From assembly GCA_002297815.1 (NCBI GenBank), contig DBKH01000072.1, positions 1 to 12,198 of the forward strand: a stretch of 12,198 nucleotides of DNA, read 5' to 3'. Both the position numbers and the translations under genes were made by a program. This DNA comes from Bacteroidales bacterium UBA755 (lineage in GTDB: Bacteria > Bacteroidota > Bacteroidia > Bacteroidales > UBA932). Of the stretch, positions 6,766-12,198 are shown piece after piece. The first letter of the stretch is position 1. The number at the start of each line of letters is the position of its first letter. The notes under the pieces are model-generated. The model was not told the DNA's origin and ran no database searches. It saw nothing but the letters and a program-made list of their open reading frames with translations.

Positions 6766-7943
6766 AGATCTAACCGTAGGAAATCGCGGGTGAGTCCGAT
6801 GTACTTGGTCTTTGTCTGGGCTACATGGAAGCCCTTAGATAGGAAATTGCGCTCACTTGGAGTGTTCTGCGGATCAACAGTTGCGATGATGTGCTTTACT
6901 CCTGTGCTTTTAGCGAGGCTGATGGACCAGTCGATGAATGTGCGCTGGAATCCTCTGCCACGATAGTCATTGTCAACCGCTACCGCATCGAAGGTGAACA
7001 CTTCCGAAGGGTTGAGGCTCAGGTCAGAAGCAAGGCTTCTCTCACTGCTTCGGTTGCTAACAATGACGCAGAATGCGGCCAACTGGCCATTAGGCGAGAA
7101 TATCCCCGAAAGATAGTCAAGTTGCAGTGATTCAATAAGTTCCTCTCGGCTAAGCGGATAAAATAGATTCTTGTTTTCCATTTTGTCAACTACTTTGCTT
7201 TGAAGGCTTTCCACTGCGCTGAGGCTGTCGAACCCAAGGCGCTTCATCGTGAACCCGTCAGGCAGGTCGGAGATGACTTTGTTATATTCAGAAATCCCGT
7301 AGTCGAAGAGATAGAGTCTATTCTGGAGGTATTTTTCCGGGAACATGAATTGGTGGCTTGGTATGTGCCGCTGCCAGCCTTTCGCACCGCTGTTCTCTTT
7401 CTCCCGGTGCCTGATCCAAATCTTGTACAGTTCAAATACCTGTACGTAGGAAGACGATGTCGGCAGGATGTAGTTCTCTTGGATGTACGGATTGTTCATG
7501 AAGAGGAAGAAGCGGTAGCCGAAAAGGTCGTCCAAATCATCAATGCTGGCGATGTGGTGGCGGTAAAGCAGGTACAGGTTCTCGAAGAAAGTACAGTACT
7601 GTGCCACCTCAACGCTAGAGACATCTTTCCAGCGATCATAACTGTAATCCCCGTCTATCTCGCTGTTTTCCAGCACTTCATAGACTTTCATAAGCCGGTC
7701 GCTGTCGTGGAAATAGTTGTTCAGGTTGATCAGCATCTCGCTGCACGTGACCTCTGAGCCGTTCTTTAATTCAATAGCTATGAATATGGTGCCAATCAGC
7801 GTAGCCGCAAGCGAGAAGATTCCCACGGTTGCATCTTCTCCTGTCCGAAATGTTTGTACTATCAGTAGGCAAAGCAGCACTAGCACGAAGGACGCTATCA
7901 CAATCAATATTGAAATGCTAGTTTTGTACTTTATCTTTTTCAT
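6762..7943 (-). CDS. Membrane-anchored GNAT-family N-acetyltransferase
   Basis: A 393-residue protein with two parts. The N-terminus has two membrane helices (about 9-30 and 37-58) with a short loop, followed by a helical region (65-180) rich in aromatic and acidic residues. The arrangement resembles small membrane proteins of the DUF4760 type, but I hold that likeness loosely. The C-terminal part (about 230-385) is a GNAT domain: TFDAVAVDNDYRGRGFQ at 317-333 contains the acetyl-CoA pyrophosphate-binding R-G-x-G turn (Arg328-Gly331), IIATVDPQNTPSERNFLSKGF (352-372) is the usual beta5/alpha4 segment with an Asn before the helix. The family acetylates amines with acetyl-CoA; the acceptor cannot be read from sequence. 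The start is ATG (reverse strand) at 7943, directly before the hydrophobic helix. The gene stands alone, convergent to mutS and divergent to the glycosyltransferase. Confidence 0.8.
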   Translation of the reverse strand: MKKIKYKTSISILIVIASFVLVLLCLLIVQTFRTGEDATVGIFSLAATLIGTIFIAIELKNGSEVTCSEMLINLNNYFHDSDRLMKVYEVLENSEIDGDYSYDRWKDVSSVEVAQYCTFFENLYLLYRHHIASIDDLDDLFGYRFFLFMNNPYIQENYILPTSSSYVQVFELYKIWIRHREKENSGAKGWQRHIPSHQFMFPEKYLQNRLYLFDYGISEYNKVISDLPDGFTMKRLGFDSLSAVESLQSKVVDKMENKNLFYPLSREELIESLQLDYLSGIFSPNGQLAAFCVIVSNRSSERSLASDLSLNPSEVFTFDAVAVDNDYRGRGFQRTFIDWSISLAKSTGVKHIIATVDPQNTPSERNFLSKGFHVAQTKTKYIGLTRDFLRLDL

Positions 7944-8005
7944 GATGTATGAATATTTTTAGTGTCACTTTTTTTGGTGCGAAAAGCATTGATGTCTAAT
8001 ACTGA

Positions 8006-8037
8006 CAAATATAACAAAAAACGACTATCTTTGTAAA
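8006..8037 (-). promoter_or_regulatory. Candidate promoter for the membrane GNAT gene
   Basis: On the minus strand TATATTTG (complement of 8006-8013) matches TAnnTTTG exactly, and TTTA (complement of 8034-8037) lies 20 bp upstream, a three-of-four match to the -33 TTTG. Transcription would start near 7999, giving a leader of about 55 nt. It overlaps the promoter of the divergent gene. Confidence 0.5.
8026..8033 (+). promoter_or_regulatory. Candidate -7 promoter box for the glycosyltransferase-yfhO pair
   Basis: TATCTTTG is an exact fit to TAnnTTTG in the 175-bp divergent gap. The -33 region at the expected spacing (around 8001-8006) is poor. Transcription would begin near 8040, leaving a leader of about 80 nt before the glycosyltransferase ATG. 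Confidence is moderate because only the -7 half is convincing. Confidence 0.5.
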
Positions 8038-8047
8038 CTTATGTAGT

Positions 8048-8083
8048 ATGAGGTTATTAATTGTGTGCCGAAGTTCCTTCTGA
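8048..8083 (+). other. Possible 11-residue upstream ORF in the glycosyltransferase leader
   Basis: An ATG at 8048 opens an 11-codon frame (MRLLIVCRSSF) ending in TGA at 8081-8083, within the leader predicted from the TATCTTTG box and 35 bp before the glycosyltransferase ATG, in another frame. It has no clear ribosome binding site. It may be chance, a regulatory leader peptide, or a scrap of an older glycosyltransferase start (the residues resemble such N-termini). Confidence 0.2.
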
Positions 8084-8109
8084 CACGCAAATTAAGATGA
8101 TTCAAAATC

Positions 8110-8114
8110 AGGAG
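8110..8114 (+). promoter_or_regulatory. Shine-Dalgarno-like AGGAG before the glycosyltransferase
   Basis: AGGAG ends 4 bases before ATG 8119. It supports that start codon. Such a site is worth noting because the other starts in this window lack clear Shine-Dalgarno sequences, as is usual in Bacteroidota. Confidence 0.55.
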
Positions 8115-8118
8115 CGAC

Positions 8119-9450
8119 ATGAAAAGGGTGCTGATAGTGACATATTACTGGCCACCGTCTGGGGGGTCAGGAGTGCAGAGATGGGTCAAATTTGCTAAAT
8201 ACTTGCCTGCGATGGGTTGGCAGCCTATCGTCTATACTCCGGAAAACCCTGAGTTGACGACCATAGACAAAACCTTGGCAGCGGAGATCCCAACTGAAGT
8301 CGAGGTTGTCAAAAGGCCAATCTTTGAGCCTTACGGAATTTATAGGAAGCTGATGGGAGAGGGCAGCACGACTGATCTAAAAACATTGACTGAGGCTAAT
8401 GCAGGAAAGGATGAAGTCAATCCGATCAATGGCCAGAAGAAATCATGGAAACAGAAACTGTCTCTGTTCATCCGTGGCAACTTCTTTATCCCGGACCCTC
8501 GTGTCTTGTGGGTCCGCCCGTCTGTCCGTTTCCTGAAGAAATATCTTGTGGAGCATCCTGTTGATGCGATTATCACAACTGGTCCGCCTCAATCCATGCA
8601 TCTCATTGGTTTGAAATTGTCTCGCGCCACGGGGATTCCTTGGCTTGCAGATTTTCGTGATCCTTGGACGAGGATGTTTTATTTCAAACATTTGGAGTTG
8701 ACTATCTGGGCAGCAAAGAAGCATCACAAACTTGAGAAAGCTGTTTTGGATGGAGCAACGGCTATTATTGCTGTCTCTCCATTGGTTCAGGATGAGTTCA
8801 AGGCTATGACCGACACACCGGTAGAATTGATTACCAACGGCTATGATGAAGAAGATTTCAAGAAGGATTTTGAATTGGATGAGAATTTCAACATCACCCA
8901 CACAGGTCTTTTTGCCTCGGACGGGAATCCAGAGACTCTTTGGAAAGTTTTGGCTCAAAAGTGTCAGGAGGATGATGAGTTCAGAAGGTCATTGAGAATC
9001 AGATTGGTGGGCAAGACAGACAAACAGATTACGGACTCGATAGAGGCTGCCGGGCTTGAGGCGAATCTAAAGGACTTCGGCTACCAGAACCATGAGACAG
9101 CTGTTAGGGAACAACTGAATGCTTCTATTCTGATTCTTCCTCTCAGGAAAGAACCAGAGTATAGGGCTGTTCTTCCTGGGAAGCTATTCGAGTACCTTGC
9201 CTCGCGCCGTCCGATTCTAGGGATCGGTCAGACAGACGGAGCAATGGCCAGAATTGTCACTGAGACTGGCGCTGGAGTGGTTTATGACTGGGATGATGAG
9301 GAGAAGATCAAAGCATGGATTGACTTCTGTTGGGATGAGTTCAAGAATGATGATCTTCATGATAACACATCAGACATCTCACAGTTCACGCGCTGCAATC
9401 TTACTGCCAAGTTAGTAGGTCTGCTGAATCAAATTACTGAAAAACAATAA
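8119..9450 (+). CDS. GT4-like glycosyltransferase (GT-B fold)
   Basis: A 443-residue cytoplasmic enzyme predicted to transfer a sugar from an activated donor to a lipid- or glycan-linked acceptor. The N-terminal Rossmann domain begins MKRVLIVTYYWPPSGGSGVQ (1-20), with the glycine-rich turn typical of GT-B enzymes whose acceptors are envelope glycans. ADFRDPW (177-183) and ITNGYDEEDF (238-247) are characteristic of this subgroup. The C-terminal donor-binding domain carries LPGKLFEYLASRRPILGIG (352-370), where Glu358 occupies the usual nucleotide-sugar contact. A charged insert of about 30 residues (84-115) separates strands in the N-terminal domain. There is no signal peptide or membrane helix. 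The start at ATG 8119 follows an AGGAG. It is 22 bp upstream of the YfhO-type gene, so the two are likely co-transcribed and share a surface polysaccharide or glycoprotein pathway. Sugar and acceptor cannot be told from sequence. Confidence 0.88.
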   Translation: MKRVLIVTYYWPPSGGSGVQRWVKFAKYLPAMGWQPIVYTPENPELTTIDKTLAAEIPTEVEVVKRPIFEPYGIYRKLMGEGSTTDLKTLTEANAGKDEVNPINGQKKSWKQKLSLFIRGNFFIPDPRVLWVRPSVRFLKKYLVEHPVDAIITTGPPQSMHLIGLKLSRATGIPWLADFRDPWTRMFYFKHLELTIWAAKKHHKLEKAVLDGATAIIAVSPLVQDEFKAMTDTPVELITNGYDEEDFKKDFELDENFNITHTGLFASDGNPETLWKVLAQKCQEDDEFRRSLRIRLVGKTDKQITDSIEAAGLEANLKDFGYQNHETAVREQLNASILILPLRKEPEYRAVLPGKLFEYLASRRPILGIGQTDGAMARIVTETGAGVVYDWDDEEKIKAWIDFCWDEFKNDDLHDNTSDISQFTRCNLTAKLVGLLNQITEKQ

Positions 9451-9472
9451 TTTACTTGAATATTCGAGAATC

Positions 9473-12139
9473 ATGAACAAGACTTTGATAAAGAAGGTTG
9501 CGATTTATGCCGGGATTGTGTTTCTCTTCCTTGTTCTAGCTTATGGCTTTGTGCCGGAGGTCCTGACTGGTAAGATCGTCAATCAAAGCGACATAACAGG
9601 TTACACGAGTATGTCGCAGGAGGCTGTGACGTGGAACCGAGCTCATCCGGACGATCCTACTTATTGGACTGACTCCATGTTCGGAGGAATGCCAACGACC
9701 TCTTTCTATCCTTCAAATGACGGAGATTGGACACAACAGTTGTACAATCTTCTGTTGAAGGGTAAGAGGCCAGCGAACTGGTTGTTCATTTCCTTGTTGG
9801 GAGCGTTTTTGCTGATGCTTTCGCTTGGAGTTGACAAGGTTTTGGCCATTGGTGGGGCAGTCGCCATCACCTATTGTTCGTACAATTTTCAGATCATACA
9901 AGTCGGGCATAACACCAAGATGCAGGCTATTGCGTTCCTGCCTTGGGCGTTGGCCGCGGTGATATTCACTTATCGTTCGGCCCTTAGACAGATTCATGAA
10001 CATAAAGGTTGGAAATCATGGCTCCCGAAAACTTTGTTGGGAGCTGTCCTATTCGGCTTCGCGCTGAGTTTTCAGATTAAAGCTAACCACCAGCAGATTA
10101 CCTACTATCTGGCTATCATGATAGTGATCTATGCGCTGTATGTGCTTTTGAGAGTCTGCTTTGGTAAACCAGATCACTTCGACAAGCTCAGCGACCGGCG
10201 TGGCACTTTCGGTCGCTTCTTTGCAGCCAGCGCGTTGCTATTGGTCGTAGGCCTTGCCGGAATCGGCACCAACGCCATTAAGCTCGCCCCTCTTTATGAA
10301 TATACCAAATACACCATGCGAGGCGGCTCCGAACTGTCTCATCCTGAGGGCGGTGAAATCAACAGTTCCGGCCTTCAGTTGGACTACGCCACAGCCTGGT
10401 CCTATGGCTGGGAGGAATTGCCGAATCTGATGATTCCGAATTTTAACGGTGGATCCTCAGCTGGTTCAATCAACCCGGACAAGTCCGAGGTAGTCAAACT
10501 GTTCAGGCAGGCTGGCCAAGGCAATCCTAAGGAGATAGCCAAGTCACTGCCTTTATACTGGGGACCTCAGCCATTCACAGCAGGACCTATGTACATGGGC
10601 GCCATAACGGTTTTCCTCTTTGTGCTCGGAATATTCCTCTACAAAGGCAAGGAAAAATGGTGGCTTTTGGCCGCCACCCTTGTGGCAGTTTTCCTCAGCC
10701 TTGGAAATCACATGATGTGGTTCACGAAACTGTTTTTCGACTATGCTCCGATGTACAGCAAGTTCAGAACCGTGTCCATGGCTCTGATTGTGCTACAGTT
10801 CACCCTTCCAATGTTGGGCTTCATCACTTTGGACAGGATTCTGAAACGGGAATATTCCAAAAAGGAATTTCTTAAGGCAGGTTGGATTGCCCTTGCACTG
10901 ACCGCTGGATTCTGCCTTCTTTGCGCGCTTGTTCCAAGCATAGCCGGATCCTTCTCCGGCAGGGCAGATGCTCAGATGCAAGACATCATTGTGAATGCTT
11001 TGAAAGCTGATCGCAAGCATCTTCTTTCTACGGATGCTCTCTGGTCTATGATTTTGATTGTCATCACCTTCGGACTGATTCTCTGGGCTTACAGTGTCCC
11101 TAAGAACGCCCCGAAATCCTACGAAAGCGACCCTCACATCGGAGGCGCCCGCAGGATGGAAGCGATGGTGGGAATATGCCTCCTTGTGTTTTTGAATATG
11201 TTCGCAGTCGGTAAGCGCTATCTCAATTCGGACAGTTTTACGACACCTCGCCAGTTCAATAACCATTTCACAGCCAGACCTGTAGATAAGCTGATTCTTG
11301 AGGACAAGTCTCCGTCCTACAGGATTGTCGATCTTAGCGCTGACATATTCAATGATTCATTCAACCCTTATTGGCACAAGTGCATCGGAGGTTACAGCCC
11401 AGCGAAGTTGCAGCGCTATCAGGATTTGATCGACAGGCACATCGTCAAGGAGCTCCAGAGGCTTTCGGCTAGTACCCGCACTGCCAAGACCATTGATGAA
11501 TTTCAAGACGGAATCAAGAATATTCCTGTGCTTTCTGCTCTTAACACCAAGTACTTCATCCTCGGTGCAGAGATGCCTCCGATTGAGAATCCTGATGCTT
11601 TCGGACCTGCTTGGTTCGTGGACTCATTCGTCCCTGCCGAGACTCCGGACGAGGAGATCGCACTGATAGATTCCGTGGATCTTAGGCACACCGCTGTGAT
11701 AGGCTCCGATTTCGCGGAGGCCCGTTCAGCTTTCGCAAAGAGTTCCGAGGACAATCTGGTAGGCGGTTCCTCTGACAGTTCGGTAAATGTCTCAGCCAGC
11801 ATCCCATCTGCTGACTTCATCCAGATGACATCCTATGCCCCGAACGAACTCCGTTATCATTACAACACCTCGGCTGCCAGAACAGCCATATTCAGTGAAG
11901 TTTACTATCCTGATGGATGGGTTGCCACTGTTGACGGTGCTCCTTTAGAGATCTTCCGTGCGAACTGGCTCTTCCGTGCCGCAAATCTCCCTGCCGGAGA
12001 CCATGAGGTAGTGATGCGCTTTGAACCCAAGGTTTACTCTGTAGGCGAAAAAGCCTCACGTGCCTCATCACTGGCTCTATTCATCCTTCTGGCTTTCGCC
12101 CTGGCCGGTCTCTTTGGCACAACACGCAGAAGCGTTTGA
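9473..12139 (+). CDS. YfhO-family polytopic membrane protein, probable GT-C type glycosyltransferase
   Basis: An 888-residue inner-membrane protein with about 13 hydrophobic helices between residues 8 and 580, then a large non-membrane domain (about 581-858) and a final helix near 863-882. The first extracytoplasmic loop contains NQSDITGY (37-44), whose Asp40 lies where GT-C enzymes using lipid-phosphate sugars keep an acidic residue. FGGMPTTSFYP (70-80), VGHNTKMQAIAFLPWAL (144-160) and ANHQQITYYL (204-213) are blocks I associate with Bacteroidetes YfhO-like proteins. The exported domain ends with a small beta-rich unit (about 805-855: YYPDGWVATVDGAPL, then AGDHEVVMRF) seen in this family. 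Bacillus YfhO adds sugars to lipoteichoic acid; here the acceptor must differ because this lineage lacks teichoic acid. The gene follows the glycosyltransferase by 22 bp. Length and topology are complete. Confidence 0.87.
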   Translation: MNKTLIKKVAIYAGIVFLFLVLAYGFVPEVLTGKIVNQSDITGYTSMSQEAVTWNRAHPDDPTYWTDSMFGGMPTTSFYPSNDGDWTQQLYNLLLKGKRPANWLFISLLGAFLLMLSLGVDKVLAIGGAVAITYCSYNFQIIQVGHNTKMQAIAFLPWALAAVIFTYRSALRQIHEHKGWKSWLPKTLLGAVLFGFALSFQIKANHQQITYYLAIMIVIYALYVLLRVCFGKPDHFDKLSDRRGTFGRFFAASALLLVVGLAGIGTNAIKLAPLYEYTKYTMRGGSELSHPEGGEINSSGLQLDYATAWSYGWEELPNLMIPNFNGGSSAGSINPDKSEVVKLFRQAGQGNPKEIAKSLPLYWGPQPFTAGPMYMGAITVFLFVLGIFLYKGKEKWWLLAATLVAVFLSLGNHMMWFTKLFFDYAPMYSKFRTVSMALIVLQFTLPMLGFITLDRILKREYSKKEFLKAGWIALALTAGFCLLCALVPSIAGSFSGRADAQMQDIIVNALKADRKHLLSTDALWSMILIVITFGLILWAYSVPKNAPKSYESDPHIGGARRMEAMVGICLLVFLNMFAVGKRYLNSDSFTTPRQFNNHFTARPVDKLILEDKSPSYRIVDLSADIFNDSFNPYWHKCIGGYSPAKLQRYQDLIDRHIVKELQRLSASTRTAKTIDEFQDGIKNIPVLSALNTKYFILGAEMPPIENPDAFGPAWFVDSFVPAETPDEEIALIDSVDLRHTAVIGSDFAEARSAFAKSSEDNLVGGSSDSSVNVSASIPSADFIQMTSYAPNELRYHYNTSAARTAIFSEVYYPDGWVATVDGAPLEIFRANWLFRAANLPAGDHEVVMRFEPKVYSVGEKASRASSLALFILLAFALAGLFGTTRRSV

Positions 12140-12198
12140 GGAATCCCTGCGGCACTTAACGTCTTGATAATGAACTAATAAATGCAATGTCCCTGTGC
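12140..12198. other. 3' edge, no gene callable
   Basis: The final 59 bases after the YfhO-type stop carry no clear hairpin terminator. ATG codons at 12182 and 12187 are too close to the edge to judge as starts. Confidence 0.4.

Noticed and set aside
7200..7757. 185-codon plus-strand open frame inside the GNAT gene
   Set aside because: It is the complement of a recognisable minus-strand coding region and its translation is low in complexity (Val/Glu rich), typical of a shadow frame.

Overview
The window looks like chromosomal DNA from a member of the Bacteroidota, most likely Bacteroidales. Three things point there: the protein families (long MutS with a QLSFF tail, a large YfhO-type membrane protein, an HprK-like/PqqD peptide operon), the general lack of strong Shine-Dalgarno sequences, and intergenic TAnnTTTG boxes that match the Bacteroidetes -7 promoter element. 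I cannot name a genus. Coding density is very high and no stretch over 300 bases lacks a gene. I see no rRNA, tRNA, CRISPR array, insertion sequence or integrase.

Layout. Positions 1-753 hold the C-terminal part of a NhaA Na+/H+ antiporter, cut by the window edge. Four tightly coupled plus-strand genes follow at 756-3996: an HPr-kinase-like ATPase, a small S24/S26-type serine peptidase, a PqqD-like peptide-binding protein and an ABC exporter. Junctions are a 2-bp gap, an ATGA overlap, a 9-bp gap and a TAGTG overlap. Then comes mutS (4120-6765), whose 3' end overlaps by 4 bp a convergent minus-strand gene (6762-7943) for a membrane-anchored GNAT-family acetyltransferase. A 175-bp divergent intergenic region leads to a plus-strand pair (8119-12139): a GT4-like glycosyltransferase and a YfhO-type polytopic membrane protein, probably acting in cell-envelope glycan assembly.

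The most interesting part is 756-3996. It resembles a reduced ribosomal-peptide (RiPP) module: a recognition protein (PqqD), a kinase of the type that phosphorylates lasso-peptide precursors, a protease with a Ser-His signature like the SipW/Sec11 signal peptidases but no membrane anchor, and an exporter without its own protease domain. No cyclase, radical SAM enzyme, transglutaminase-like protease or visible precursor gene accompanies it. The natural hypothesis is recognise, phosphorylate, cleave and export, acting on a peptide encoded elsewhere. This is inference from families and gene order only.
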